Positions 29,320 to 38,626 of a stretch of DNA of 64,000 bases are shown piece by piece. Numbering within the stretch: the first letter of the stretch is position 1; the number at the start of each line of letters is the position of its first letter. A model generated the notes under the pieces. It was not told where the DNA came from. It searched no databases and saw only the letters and a program-made list of their open reading frames with translations. This DNA comes from Primorskyibacter marinus (GTDB taxonomy: Bacteria > Pseudomonadota > Alphaproteobacteria > Rhodobacterales > Rhodobacteraceae), in assembly GCF_003313245.1 (NCBI RefSeq), contig NZ_QJSD01000007.1:93358-157357 (forward strand), written 5' to 3'. Both the position numbers and the translations under genes were made by a program.

Positions 29320-30456
29320 TCAGTCCAGCGCCGTCCAGGCCCCATCCGCCTTTGACGATGCGATGCAGGCCGCGATAAAGCGCATGCCGTCCAGCCCGTC
29401 CGCGATCGTGGGGGCATGTACGCCCTCGGGCAAGGGCGTGCCGGAATCGGCGTGGCGGATCAGATGCGCGGCCTCGGAGTACAGCGTGGCAAACCCTTCA
29501 AGGTAACCTTCGGGGTGGCCCGGCGGAATGCGGGTGGTGCGCAGCCCGGCCTCGTTCGCGCCAGCGCCGCCACGGGTCAGGATCTGCTTGGGCTGCCCAA
29601 ACCGGGTGAACGTCATCTGGTTGGGGTTTTCCTGCGCCCAATCCAACCCGCCCTTGGTGCCATGCACGCGCAGACGCAGGGCGTTTTCATTGCCCACCGC
29701 CACCTGACTGGCCCAGAGCATCCCCTTCGCGCCCCCATCGAACCGCAGCATGACATGCACATTGTCATCAACCTGCCGGTCCGGCACGAAGGCGTCCAGA
29801 TCCGCCGCCAGAGACGCAGCCTTCAACCCGGTGACAAAGCTGGCAAGGTTGAACGCATGCGTGCCAATATCGCCCACGCAGCCGCCCGCGCCAGAGCGGG
29901 CCGGGTCGGTACGCCAGTCGCCTTGCTTGTTGCTGGCAGGCTCGGTCAGCCAGTCCTGCGCATATTCCACCTGCACGACACGGATCTCGCCCAAATCCCC
30001 CGCCGCGACCATGGCTTGCGCCTGTCGGATCAGCGGGTAAGCGGTGTAGTTATGCGTCAGGATGAACTGCTTGCCGGTCTCGCGGACGACGCTGGCGATC
30101 TCTGCCGCCTGTTCGGGCGTCGCGGCCAGTGGTTTGTCGCAGATCACATGGATGCCCGCGCGCAGGAAGGCCACGGCGGGTGCGGCATGCATATGGTTGG
30201 GGGTGACGATGGCCACGGCGTCAATACCGTCTGCGCGCGCTGCCTCGGCCTTGGCCATATCCGAGAAATCGCCATAGCTGCGATCTGCCGCAATGCCCAG
30301 GTCCGCCGCAGAAGCCGCGGCGCGTTTCGCGTCAGAGCTTAGCGCACCTGCGACCAGTTCCCACTGTCCGTCGATCCGCGCGGCGATGCGGTGCACGCCT
30401 CCGATAAAGGCCCCCTGCCCGCCGCCGACCATGCCCAATCGCAACCGTTCCATCAT
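29320..30456 (-). CDS. Gfo/Idh/MocA family oxidoreductase
   Basis: The 378-residue protein has the N-terminal Rossmann fold (GMVGGGQGAFIGGVHRIAA) and the ICDKPLA segment, whose lysine is the catalytic and nicotinamide-contacting residue of the family. The C-terminal alpha/beta domain includes GDIGTHAFNLASF with its conserved His. Members oxidise or reduce sugars and inositols with NAD(P). Its start overlaps the stop of the TIM-barrel isomerase gene by 4 bases, so the two act together, probably as dehydrogenase and isomerase of a sugar pathway. Substrate unknown. Confidence 0.9.
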   Translation of the reverse strand: MMERLRLGMVGGGQGAFIGGVHRIAARIDGQWELVAGALSSDAKRAAASAADLGIAADRSYGDFSDMAKAEAARADGIDAVAIVTPNHMHAAPAVAFLRAGIHVICDKPLAATPEQAAEIASVVRETGKQFILTHNYTAYPLIRQAQAMVAAGDLGEIRVVQVEYAQDWLTEPASNKQGDWRTDPARSGAGGCVGDIGTHAFNLASFVTGLKAASLAADLDAFVPDRQVDDNVHVMLRFDGGAKGMLWASQVAVGNENALRLRVHGTKGGLDWAQENPNQMTFTRFGQPKQILTRGGAGANEAGLRTTRIPPGHPEGYLEGFATLYSEAAHLIRHADSGTPLPEGVHAPTIADGLDGMRFIAACIASSKADGAWTALD

Positions 30457-31511
30457 TGAATCCCCAGCATCTTGCGGATGGCACCCATGTCGGTTTCGCC
30501 GCCTGCGAAATCGTCGAACGCCTTGTCCGTAGTTTCGATTATGTGCTGTGCGATAAAGGGCGCGCCCTCGGCGGCCCCCTGTTCAGGGCTTTTCAGGCAG
30601 CATTCCCATTCCAGCACCGCCCAACTGTTATAGCCGTATTGCGCGAGCTTCGAGAAGATGCCCGCGAAATCCACCTGCCCGTCCCCAAGGCTGCGGAACC
30701 GTCCGGCACGGTTCAGCCAGGGCTGATAACCGGAATAGACGCCCTGACGGCCATCGGGATTAAACTCGGCATCCTTGACGTGATAGGCGCAGATGCGTTC
30801 GTGGTAGATGTCGATGAACGCAAGGTAGTCCATCTGTTGCAGCAGGAAATGCGAGGGGTCGTAGTTGATCCGCGCACGGGTATGCCCGTCCAGCGCATCA
30901 AGAAACATCTCGTATGTCGCGCCGTCGAACACATCCTCGCCGGGATGGATCTCGTATCCGATATCAACGCCGTTTTCGTCGTAGACATCGAGGATCGGCT
31001 TCCAGCGGCGGGCAAGCTCTGCAAAGGCCTCGTCTATCAGACCTTCGGGGCGCTGCGGCCACGGATACAGATACGGAAACGCCAGCGATCCGGTGAAGCT
31101 GACCGATGTATCAAGTCCAAACCTGCGGCTGACCCGTGCCGTCTTGGACACCTGATCCACCGCCCATTCCTGCCGGGCCCGCGGATTGCCACGCACCGAA
31201 GCGGGCGCGAAAGCGTCAAACACATCGTCATAGGCAGGGTTTACCGCGACAAGCTGGCCCTGCAAATGGGTCGAAAGTTCGGTGATCTCCACGCCCGCAT
31301 CGGCGCAGATGCCCTTGACCTCGTCGCAATAGGTCTGGCTGTCGGCGGCCTTGTCCAGATCAAAAAGCCGCGCGTCAAAAGTGGGGATCTGGACCCCTTT
31401 GTAGCCCAGACCAGCGGCCCATTTGGTGATCACCTCAAGGCTGTTGAACGGGGCCGCATCCCCTGCAAACTGGGCAAGAAACAGGGCGGGGCCTTTCATG
31501 GTCGTCGGCAT
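30453..31511 (-). CDS. sugar phosphate isomerase/epimerase (AP endonuclease family 2 TIM barrel)
   Basis: The 352-residue TIM-barrel protein has metal-site segments EIHPGEDVFDG, INYDPSHFLLQQMDY and CAYHVKDAEFNP, typical of the xylose-isomerase-like/IolE superfamily. A GGAGG site precedes the ATG at 31511. It is cotranscribed with the downstream Gfo/Idh/MocA gene (4-base overlap) and lies in the LacI-controlled sugar cluster. It probably isomerises or epimerises a keto-sugar or inositol intermediate produced by the partner dehydrogenase; that is inference. Confidence 0.88.
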   Translation of the reverse strand: MPTTMKGPALFLAQFAGDAAPFNSLEVITKWAAGLGYKGVQIPTFDARLFDLDKAADSQTYCDEVKGICADAGVEITELSTHLQGQLVAVNPAYDDVFDAFAPASVRGNPRARQEWAVDQVSKTARVSRRFGLDTSVSFTGSLAFPYLYPWPQRPEGLIDEAFAELARRWKPILDVYDENGVDIGYEIHPGEDVFDGATYEMFLDALDGHTRARINYDPSHFLLQQMDYLAFIDIYHERICAYHVKDAEFNPDGRQGVYSGYQPWLNRAGRFRSLGDGQVDFAGIFSKLAQYGYNSWAVLEWECCLKSPEQGAAEGAPFIAQHIIETTDKAFDDFAGGETDMGAIRKMLGIQ

Positions 31512-31531
31512 ATCGGATCCTCCGGATTTGG

Positions 31532-32356
31532 TCAGGCGCGCGCGTAGCGCATATAGGCGAAACGCTGGCTGTCGGGCGACCAGCAGGGCACGTTCAGCGT
31601 GCCTTGCCCGCCCCGAAGCGTTGTAAGAATGCGGGTTTTTCCACTGTCGAGATCGATCAGCCGCAAGGTGACCTCGCGGTCCGGCGGATGACCTTCGGTC
31701 CCTTCGGGATAGGCAAGGTACAGGACATGGCGGCCGTCCGGCGAGGGATGCGGGAACCAGTTGACCGCCCTGTCATCGGTCATTTGCTCCGGCTCTGTCC
31801 CGTCAATGCGCATCCGCCACAGATCCATGCCGCCACCGCGATCCGAATTGAACCAGATCCATTGGCCATCGGGCGTATAGTCCGGCCCGTCATAGTGGTG
31901 CGGGCTGTGGATGAGGATGGTTTCCTCGCCGCCCGTTACAGGAATGGTCGCAATGCCGAACTGCCCGTCACGCACCACGGTATAGGTCAGGCGCAGCCCG
32001 TCCGGCGACCAGCCATGCCACCAAGATGGTGTATTCCGGGTAATGCGCCGGGGGAGGCCTCCATCCGCGGGCACAGTATAGATGCAGGAGTTCGGCGTCA
32101 CCGTCTTGTCGCAGATCACCAGTGTTTTGCCGTCGGGCGAGACGCCATGATCGTTGTTCAGCGACGCGTGCGGACCTGTGTCGATCATCAGAAGGTCGGG
32201 CGCATCCAGAGGCACGCGAAACAGTTTCCCATCGCCGTTTACGATCAGGTCCGCGCCGCCGGGTGTCCAGTTCGGTGCCTCGATATGGCGAGCGGTCTTG
32301 AACAGGGTGCGGCTGTCTTCCGCAGCCAGATCGAATATCTCCAGATAGGACTCCAT
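31532..32356 (-). CDS. TolB-like beta-propeller (PD40 repeat) protein
   Basis: The 274-residue product consists of repeated blade motifs such as NWTPGGADLIVNGDG, GVSPDGKTLVI, GWSPDGLRLTYT, DYTPDGQWIWFNSDRGG and HPSPDGRHVLYLAYPEG. These are PD40/WD40-like repeats forming a beta-propeller. No signal peptide is seen, so it is probably cytoplasmic, unlike TolB itself. The start at 32356 (MESYLEIFDL) overlaps the stop of the GH43 remnant. In sugar clusters such proteins are thought to bind or hydrolyse oligosaccharides, but no catalytic residues can be assigned. Confidence 0.85.
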   Translation of the reverse strand: MESYLEIFDLAAEDSRTLFKTARHIEAPNWTPGGADLIVNGDGKLFRVPLDAPDLLMIDTGPHASLNNDHGVSPDGKTLVICDKTVTPNSCIYTVPADGGLPRRITRNTPSWWHGWSPDGLRLTYTVVRDGQFGIATIPVTGGEETILIHSPHHYDGPDYTPDGQWIWFNSDRGGGMDLWRMRIDGTEPEQMTDDRAVNWFPHPSPDGRHVLYLAYPEGTEGHPPDREVTLRLIDLDSGKTRILTTLRGGQGTLNVPCWSPDSQRFAYMRYARA

Positions 32357-32643
32357 CACGCGTCGCCCGGAGCATAGCTGAAGCGAGCGAAATCGGCGGT
32401 CTTGCCCTGCACTCCGCCTTCGGGTGTCCAGACGCCACCACTGTCGGGATTGCCGCGCATATCCAGTTGCGAGGCACGCGATAGCGGTCGGCACGCAAGA
32501 TCCCAGTTCACCAGATCGGTGGAGCGGTGGATCTGCACAACGGGATACCACTCGAAAGTGGAAGTGGCGATGAAATAGTCCTCTCCCGCCCGGCAGATCG
32601 ACGGGTCTGGATTGAAGCCGGGCAGGATCGGATTGCGGATCAT
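32356..32643 (-). pseudogene. GH43 beta-xylosidase remnant with large internal deletion
   Basis: The 95-residue frame begins [20 protein letters not shown], with [20 protein letters not shown] and [15 protein letters not shown], the unmistakable N-terminus of GH43 beta-xylosidase/arabinofuranosidase with the catalytic-base Asp in NPDP. After about residue 75 it jumps to [14 protein letters not shown], which resembles the extreme C-terminus of these enzymes (ADFDWFEY-type ending). About 430 residues of the usual 530 are missing, in frame. The catalytic acid region is gone, so the product cannot be a glycosidase. It retains 4-base overlaps with both neighbours, so it is still embedded in the operon. 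Confidence 0.8.
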
Positions 32644-33686
32644 TTGCGCGAGAGCCCCTCGGTTTCGGAGGAGGCCGCCCACAGGTTGATATTCGCGTCC
32701 TTGGCATGCTGGTCGATGCGCGCCAATTCGTCGTCGGTGAAGTCGAGATTGCCAACCGCGCCCACGCAATCGACGACCTGGCTGGGCTTTGACGCACCGA
32801 TCAGGGCGGTTGTCACACGCCCCCCCCGCAGCACCCAAGCCAGCGCCATCTGAGCCAGCGTCTGTCCGCGGGTTTCGGCAATGGCGTTCAGCGCGCGGAC
32901 ATTTTCCAGCGCCTCGTCGGTCAGGAAATTCTCGCGCAGGGACTTGCCCTGGGACGCCCGGCTGCCTTCGGGGATACCGCCCAGATATTTCTTGGTCAGC
33001 ATGCCTTGGGCCAGTGGGCTGAACACGATGGACCCGATGCCCAGATCGTCCAGCGCATCCAGCAACCCGTCTTCCTCGATCCAGCGATTAAGCATGGAAT
33101 AGCTGGGCTGGTGGATCAGGCAGGGTGTGCCAAGTTCTTTCAGGATCGCCGCCGCCTCGCGCGTGCGTTGCGCGTTGTAGCTTGAGATCCCCGCATAGAG
33201 CGCGCGGCCCGAGCGGACGATGTGATCCAGCGCCATCATCGTTTCTTCCAGCGGCGTGTCCGGGTCAAACCGGTGCGAATAGAAGATGTCGACGTAATCC
33301 AGCCCCATGCGCTTCAGCGACTGGTCACAGGACGCAATCATGTATTTCCGGCTGCCCCATTCGCCGTAAGGCCCCGGCCACATGCCGTAGCCGGCCTTTG
33401 ACGAAATAATCATCTCGTCCCGGTAAGGGGCAAAATCGGTCTTGAGGATCTCGCCAAAGGCGGATTCAGCCGCGCCGGGTTCCGGCCCATAGTTGTTGGC
33501 CAGATCAAAATGCGTGATGCCGTGATCGAATGCCGTGCGGGTGATCGCCTGCTTGGTCTCATGCGGCGTATCATCGCCGAAATTGTGCCACAGCCCCAGC
33601 GAGATCGCCGGAAGCTTCAGCCCCGAGCGCCCGCAGCGGCGGTATTGCATCGTGTCGTATCGGGTGTCAGACGCGGTCCAGACCAT
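32640..33686 (-). CDS. aldo/keto reductase, L-glyceraldehyde 3-phosphate reductase type
   Basis: The 348-residue TIM-barrel reductase begins with [20 protein letters not shown] after a short lead. It shows [15 protein letters not shown] (catalytic Asp/Tyr), [16 protein letters not shown], and a C-terminal NADP site with [17 protein letters not shown]. The pattern matches YghZ/GPR-type AKR14 enzymes, which reduce L-glyceraldehyde 3-phosphate or methylglyoxal. An AGGAG site precedes the ATG at 33686. It sits in the sugar operon and may reduce an aldehyde sugar intermediate. Confidence 0.9.
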   Translation of the reverse strand: MVWTASDTRYDTMQYRRCGRSGLKLPAISLGLWHNFGDDTPHETKQAITRTAFDHGITHFDLANNYGPEPGAAESAFGEILKTDFAPYRDEMIISSKAGYGMWPGPYGEWGSRKYMIASCDQSLKRMGLDYVDIFYSHRFDPDTPLEETMMALDHIVRSGRALYAGISSYNAQRTREAAAILKELGTPCLIHQPSYSMLNRWIEEDGLLDALDDLGIGSIVFSPLAQGMLTKKYLGGIPEGSRASQGKSLRENFLTDEALENVRALNAIAETRGQTLAQMALAWVLRGGRVTTALIGASKPSQVVDCVGAVGNLDFTDDELARIDQHAKDANINLWAASSETEGLSRK

Positions 33687-33698
33687 TTCAGCATTCTC

Positions 33699-34820
33699 CT
33701 ATGCGAGCAGCGCCGTAGCGGCGTCCGGAGTCAGGGCCTCGGGGCGGTCGCAAGTGCTGCTCAGTTCAACGAGTGTTTTCGTGTCCCCTGAGTGCAGGAT
33801 CGCGGTCATGACGTCCACCACATGCAGGGCAAAATCGTTTGAACAGCGATGCGGGCGGCCTTCGAGAATGGCTTGCGCCATATCCGCCAGACCGGCGCAG
33901 CGATAGTTTGCGCGACCGGCGTCATTGGCTTTGCTGAACGGGTGGTCCCATTCAACGGACGGGTTCACAAAGGCGGATTTTTCGGTCATCCGCACCTCGC
34001 CCCCAAAGAAATTGGGATCGGGGACATGCAGGGTGCCTGTCGTGCCGTAAAGTTCCATGTTGGAATGGCCGTGCTCCCACACGTCCCAACTGGCGCAATA
34101 GGTGACCTGCGCGCCGCTGACAAACTGCATCACCGCGTGGATCGTGGTCGGGGTTTCCACCTTGATCTTCTCGCCATTGCGCGGCTGTGACGTGATGGTC
34201 CGGTATTCACTGGCGCTGGACGACAGGGCCGTAACGCGCGCCACCGGGCCAAGCAATTGCACGAGATTGGAGATGTAATAGGGGCCGAGGTCAAGGATCG
34301 GGCCGCCGCCGGGTTGAAAGAAGAAATCCGGGTTCGGGTGCCACATTTCCATCCCCGGACTTTGCACGAAACAAGTGCCCGAGGCGATGCGCCCCACGGC
34401 GCCTGCATCCACAAGATGACGCGCAAGCTGATGCGCGCCGCCCATGAACGTGTCGGGCGCGGACCCGACCCGCAGCCCCCTGGCATCGGCAATCGCCTTG
34501 AGGTCCAGACCCTCTTGCAGCGACAGAACGAACGGCTTTTCCGAATAGACGTGCTTGCCCGCCTCCAGCACCTGTTTGGAGACCGCGAAATGCGCGTTGG
34601 GGACGGTCAGGTTGACGACAATATCGATGTCATCGGCGGCCAGAAGCCCGTCGATGGTCTCGGCCCGCAGGCCGTATTCTTCGGCACGGGTCTTGGCCGC
34701 GTCGGCGTTGAGGTCAGCGCAGGCGCGCATTTCGATGCCCGTGAATAGCGGGGCGAGGCGCATATAGGCGGCAGAAATATTGCCGCAACCGATGACGCCG
34801 ATTCCGAGTGTCTTGCTCAT
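33699..34820 (-). CDS. Gfo/Idh/MocA family oxidoreductase
   Basis: The 373-residue protein carries an N-terminal GIGVIGCGNISAAYMR Rossmann motif, the catalytic HVYSEKPFVLS segment, and a C-terminal domain with LDLGPYYISNLVQLLG. It is the second Gfo/Idh/MocA enzyme of the cluster and belongs to a different subgroup from the one at 29320-30456. Start ATG at 34820 is chosen because the fold begins there; the long upstream frame is antisense-like. It follows the TIM-barrel gene at 34835 by 14 bases. Probably an NAD(P)-dependent sugar dehydrogenase. Confidence 0.9.
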   Translation of the reverse strand: MSKTLGIGVIGCGNISAAYMRLAPLFTGIEMRACADLNADAAKTRAEEYGLRAETIDGLLAADDIDIVVNLTVPNAHFAVSKQVLEAGKHVYSEKPFVLSLQEGLDLKAIADARGLRVGSAPDTFMGGAHQLARHLVDAGAVGRIASGTCFVQSPGMEMWHPNPDFFFQPGGGPILDLGPYYISNLVQLLGPVARVTALSSSASEYRTITSQPRNGEKIKVETPTTIHAVMQFVSGAQVTYCASWDVWEHGHSNMELYGTTGTLHVPDPNFFGGEVRMTEKSAFVNPSVEWDHPFSKANDAGRANYRCAGLADMAQAILEGRPHRCSNDFALHVVDVMTAILHSGDTKTLVELSSTCDRPEALTPDAATALLA

Positions 34821-34834
34821 GGTGTCGGTCTCTT

Positions 34835-35584
34835 TCAGTAGGTCTTGAAGCTGGCGATGGAGCGTTCGGCAAAGCGGCGCGCATCGCTGGGCTTGTCGTG
34901 CTCTGCGACGAACAGATCGCAGCCCGCCTTGCGCAGCGCGGCGATCAGCGCGGGCCAGTCCATCGTGCCATGGCCGACATCGGCCCAGCCGTCCTCGTCC
35001 TCGCACATCCCTGCGGGTGCGATGTCCTTGACATGCGCGGTGGTGATACGGTCGGCGTTGGCCGCAATCCATGCCAGCGGATCGCCCCCCCCGCGCACCA
35101 CCCAGGCCACGTCCATTTCCCACTCGATGGACGGTGCGTTGTCGAGGATCAGCTGCATCGGGATCGTGCCATCTGCCAGCGGCATGAATTCCCAGTGGTG
35201 GTTGTGCCAGCCAAAGCGCAGGCCCGCATCCTGCACGCGCTTGGCCGCCTCCTCCAGCCGCTTTGCAAGCTGCACCCATGCTTCGGCACCCACGCCGTTG
35301 CGGTAATCATCCTCGGGCGCGGGGCAAAACACGCGCTGCATGCCCAATGCCTTTGCCGTGGCAAGCGTCTTGTCGATCTCGGTCTCGAAATTGCCCACCG
35401 GGAAGAAATGCCCCGAGGGCATTGTCAGCCCGTTGGCATCCAGTAGCGCACGAAAGGCGGCCGGGTCTTCGTAGACGCCGCCGAAGCCTTCGACATGGCT
35501 GTAGCCCAGCCCGGCGATTGTCTTGATGACATCCTCCCACGGGGTGAAGTCGCGGGCAGAGTAGAGTTGAAACGAAAGATCCAT
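34835..35584 (-). CDS. sugar phosphate isomerase/epimerase (TIM barrel)
   Basis: The 249-residue protein starts MDLSFQLYSARDF and has the metal-binding GWHNHHWEFMPL, WEMDVAWVVRGGGDP and DVGHGTMDWPALI segments of the xylose-isomerase-like TIM-barrel superfamily. The ATG at 35584 directly precedes the conserved QLYSAR. It is paired with the Gfo/Idh/MocA gene downstream, a second dehydrogenase-isomerase pair in the cluster. This pattern is reminiscent of 3-keto-glycoside or inositol-type sugar oxidation. Substrate unknown. Confidence 0.88.
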   Translation of the reverse strand: MDLSFQLYSARDFTPWEDVIKTIAGLGYSHVEGFGGVYEDPAAFRALLDANGLTMPSGHFFPVGNFETEIDKTLATAKALGMQRVFCPAPEDDYRNGVGAEAWVQLAKRLEEAAKRVQDAGLRFGWHNHHWEFMPLADGTIPMQLILDNAPSIEWEMDVAWVVRGGGDPLAWIAANADRITTAHVKDIAPAGMCEDEDGWADVGHGTMDWPALIAALRKAGCDLFVAEHDKPSDARRFAERSIASFKTY

Positions 35585-35622
35585 GTTGGAATGTCCTGTT
35601 TTCTGGTGTCGTAAAGCGCGCG

Positions 35623-36717
35623 CTACAGGCGGGCTTCTGTGGTTTTGTCGAAGATATTGGCAAGCGCCGGGGTCAGGCCCAGCGGCAGGGTCTGTCCGGG
35701 ACGAATGTCGGCCTGTCCGTCCATCCGCACCCAAAGCCGTTGTCCGCCAGAGGTCACGCGCGCCAGCGTGTCGGAACCCAGCGGCTCGACCAGTTCGACC
35801 TGCCCCTCAAGCTGCAACGGCGCTTGCGCTGCCTCGGGACCGGCGATGATATGCTCTGGCCTGATCCCGAACCACGCATCCCCGGTTTGCGGCCCCTGCG
35901 ATGTGAATTCGTAGCCCGCAAGATCAAAGCTGGCGACGTCAGAGGTAAACCGCGGCGCGGCCCCGCCCTCGACCCGGCCATCCAGAAAATTCATCGTCGG
36001 AGAGCCGATGAACTCGGCAACGTATTTCGTGGCCGGACGGTTGTAGATCTGCTTGGGCGTATCAAGCTGAAGGATGGACCCGCCGCGCATGATGGCGATG
36101 CGGTCAGCCAGCGTCATCGCCTCGATCTGGTCATGGGTGACGTAGATCATCGTATTGCCCAGCGTCTGGTGCAATTGCTTGATCTCCACCCGCAGGTCCG
36201 CGCGCAGCTTGGCATCAAGGTTGGACAGTGGTTCGTCAAACAGAAACACGTCCACATCGCGCACCAGCGCCCGCCCAATGGCCACCCGCTGACGTTGCCC
36301 GCCGGACAGCGCCGCCGGTTTGCGCTTTAACAACGGTTCCATCTGCAAGGTCTTGGCGGCGCGTTCGATACGCTCCTTGATCTCCGACTTGGGGATCTTG
36401 GCGTTCTTCAGCCCGAAGGCGAGATTGCCCTCGACCGTCATCTGGGGATAAAGCGCATAGCTTTGAAACACCATGCCGATGCCGCGTTTCGACGGTTCCT
36501 CCCATGTGACGTTCTGCCCGCCGATATGGATCTGACCATCCGTGACGTCCAGCAGGCCCGCGATGCAGTTCAATAGCGTGGATTTTCCACAGCCGGACGA
36601 TCCCAGCAGGACAAGAAATTCGCCCTTGCCGATGTCCAGATTCAGATCATGCAAAACCTCGACTGCGCCAAAGCTCAGCTTGAGGTTCTTGATAGAGATG
36701 CTTGGGTCCATATGCAT
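35623..36717 (-). CDS. UgpC/MalK-type sugar ABC transporter ATP-binding protein
   Basis: The 364-residue ATPase has Walker A LGSSGCGKSTLLN, the ABC signature ALSGGQRQRVAIGRAL, Walker B VFLFDEPLSNLDAKLR and the switch His in VTHDQIEAM. A C-terminal TOBE/MalK regulatory domain follows (WFGIRPEHI). This architecture is that of CUT1 (MalK/UgpC) importers. It begins 3 bases after the second permease gene and energises the transporter whose permeases and binding protein are encoded just upstream. Confidence 0.95.
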   Translation of the reverse strand: MHMDPSISIKNLKLSFGAVEVLHDLNLDIGKGEFLVLLGSSGCGKSTLLNCIAGLLDVTDGQIHIGGQNVTWEEPSKRGIGMVFQSYALYPQMTVEGNLAFGLKNAKIPKSEIKERIERAAKTLQMEPLLKRKPAALSGGQRQRVAIGRALVRDVDVFLFDEPLSNLDAKLRADLRVEIKQLHQTLGNTMIYVTHDQIEAMTLADRIAIMRGGSILQLDTPKQIYNRPATKYVAEFIGSPTMNFLDGRVEGGAAPRFTSDVASFDLAGYEFTSQGPQTGDAWFGIRPEHIIAGPEAAQAPLQLEGQVELVEPLGSDTLARVTSGGQRLWVRMDGQADIRPGQTLPLGLTPALANIFDKTTEARL

Positions 36718-36720
36718 TGC

Positions 36721-37662
36721 TCAGCCTTTCACCGCGCCGGCCGCAATGCCGCGCACGAAAAGTTTTCCGGAGACGAAATAGATGACGAGGGGCACGAGGC
36801 CGGTCAGCAGCGTCGCCGCCATGTTGACGTTGTATTCCTTCACACCCTGCACCGAGTTGACGATATTGTTCAGCTGCACCGTCATCGGGTAGAGATCGGG
36901 CTTGGTATAGACCACGCCGAACAGGAAATCATTCCAGATTCCAGTGACTTGCAGGATCATCGCCACCACGAAGATCGGCAGGGACATGGGCAGCATGATC
37001 TGAAGATAGATCTGCCAGAACCCGGCACCGTCCACCCTTGCGGCCTTGAACAGTTCTTCCGGCAGCGAGGTGAAATAGTTGCGGAACAGCAGCGTCAGAA
37101 TGGGCATGCCAAAGATCGAATGCACCATCACAAGCCCGCCCAGCGTGCCGTAAATCCCCATCTCGCGCAGCAGGATGACGATCGGGTACAGCATCACCTG
37201 ATAGGGGATGAAGGCACCGAAGATCAGGATGGTAAAGAAGGCATCCGCGCCCTTGAACCGCCAGTTGGCCAGCGCATAGCCGTTCACCGACGCAATCGCG
37301 ATCGACAGCAGCACCGAGGGCACGGTGATGCGCACGGAATTCCAGAACCCCCGGCTCAGCCCATCGCAATTAAGCCCGGTGCAGGCCTCGGACCAGGCCT
37401 TGACCCAGGGCTGAAACGTGACCTCGACCGGCGGGGCAAAGATATTGCCCAGCCGGATTTCCGGCATGCCCTTCAGCGAGGTCACGATCATCACATAAAG
37501 CGGCAGAAGGTAATAAAGCGCCACGACGATCAGCGTGCCGTAGATAAACACGTTGCGGCGCGAAAAGCGGCGGCGCGGCTTGGGGCCGCGCGGGCCGGAA
37601 AGCGCGCCCGATGCGGCGTCAGATCCGACAACCGCGGCAGACAGGGTGGCAGGTTCAGACAC
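36721..37662 (-). CDS. carbohydrate ABC transporter permease (CUT1, GtsC/MalG-like)
   Basis: The 313-residue protein has six hydrophobic helices and the inner-membrane EAA loop ELFKAARVDGAGFWQIYLQI near residue 225 that docks on the ATPase. A GTG at 37662 with a GGAGGG site 7 bases upstream is the chosen start; it overlaps the end of the preceding permease by 8 bases. The loop GLNCDGLSRGFWNSVRIT is found in glucose-type CUT1 permeases. It forms the channel with the partner permease. Confidence 0.93.
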   Translation of the reverse strand: MSEPATLSAAVVGSDAASGALSGPRGPKPRRRFSRRNVFIYGTLIVVALYYLLPLYVMIVTSLKGMPEIRLGNIFAPPVEVTFQPWVKAWSEACTGLNCDGLSRGFWNSVRITVPSVLLSIAIASVNGYALANWRFKGADAFFTILIFGAFIPYQVMLYPIVILLREMGIYGTLGGLVMVHSIFGMPILTLLFRNYFTSLPEELFKAARVDGAGFWQIYLQIMLPMSLPIFVVAMILQVTGIWNDFLFGVVYTKPDLYPMTVQLNNIVNSVQGVKEYNVNMAATLLTGLVPLVIYFVSGKLFVRGIAAGAVKG

Positions 37663-38545
37663 GCTTTTTCCCTCCGAATTCCAGATATGCCCAAGGCACG
37701 ACAATCACCAGAACCGCGAGCAGCATCATCGTCGAGGCGGCAAAGCCCTGCCCCAGATTCTGGCCCTGAAACATGTAGTCATAGACATATTTCGCGGGCA
37801 CATCGGACGCGATGCCGGGGCCGCCCCCGGTCTGCGCCACGATCAGGTCGTAAAGCCGCACGATGCCGCTGGCGATGATGACAAGCGTGGTGATGAACAC
37901 CGGGCGCATCATCGGAATGATGATGAAGATATAGGTCTTCCACGCCGGGATCCCGTCCACGCGACTGGCCTTCCAGATCTCCTGGTCGATGCCGCGCAAG
38001 CCTGCCAGCATCAGGCACATCACCAGCCCCGACCCCTGCCACAGCCCGGCAATCAGCACGCCGTAGATGACGATATCGGCATTATAAAGCGGATCGAAAT
38101 CAAAGCTCTGCCAGCCAAGTCGCTGGATCACGCTCTGGATCCCGAAATCGGGGTTGAGCAGCCATTGCCACACCAGCCCCGTCACGATGAAGGACAGCGC
38201 AAAGGGATAAAGCAGGATCGTGCGGAACGTGTTCTCGTATCGGATCTTCTGATCCAGCAACGCCGCCAGCACGAAGCCTAGCACGAGGCTGAGCACCATC
38301 ATGAAAATGCCGTAGATCAGCAGGTTTTCGATAGAGACCATCCACCGGGGCGTGTTCCAGAGCCGTTCATACTGGTCCAGTCCAACGAATTTGGTTTTCG
38401 GCAGCAGTTTGGACGAGGTGAAGGAATAGGTTACGGTCCAGACCGTTCCTCCGACAAACACGACCAGCGCGGTCAGGATCATCGGGATCGCGGCGATTTT
38501 GGCGGTCAGATTCCGGAACAGCCGGTTCGGTCGGGTGGCGGCCAT
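37655..38545 (-). CDS. carbohydrate ABC transporter permease (CUT1, GtsB/MalF-like)
   Basis: The 296-residue protein has six hydrophobic helices and the EAA-type loop EIWKASRVDGIPAWKTYIFI around residue 190. N-terminal segments FVGLDQYERLW and LLYPFALSFIVTGLVWQW are typical of GtsB-like glucose/mannose permeases. It lies between the substrate-binding protein and the second permease in the usual CUT1 order. An intergenic hairpin precedes it. Confidence 0.93.
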   Translation of the reverse strand: MAATRPNRLFRNLTAKIAAIPMILTALVVFVGGTVWTVTYSFTSSKLLPKTKFVGLDQYERLWNTPRWMVSIENLLIYGIFMMVLSLVLGFVLAALLDQKIRYENTFRTILLYPFALSFIVTGLVWQWLLNPDFGIQSVIQRLGWQSFDFDPLYNADIVIYGVLIAGLWQGSGLVMCLMLAGLRGIDQEIWKASRVDGIPAWKTYIFIIIPMMRPVFITTLVIIASGIVRLYDLIVAQTGGGPGIASDVPAKYVYDYMFQGQNLGQGFAASTMMLLAVLVIVVPWAYLEFGGKKRV

Positions 38546-38581
38546 ATCGCTCCCCCTGTGGTGGCAGTGTCAGGTGAAAGT

Positions 38582-38608
38582 GGCCGGACCGCATGGCGCG
38601 GCCCGGCC
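38582..38608 (-). promoter_or_regulatory. intergenic stem-loop between binding protein and permease genes
   Basis: An 11-bp GC-rich stem (38582-38592 with 38598-38608, one mismatch) and a 5-nt loop lie in the gap between the substrate-binding protein gene and the first permease. There is no T-run. Such hairpins usually stabilise the upstream mRNA so that the binding protein is made in excess. Confidence 0.6.
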
Positions 38609-38626
38609 TTCGGACGTGAGTGGCGG

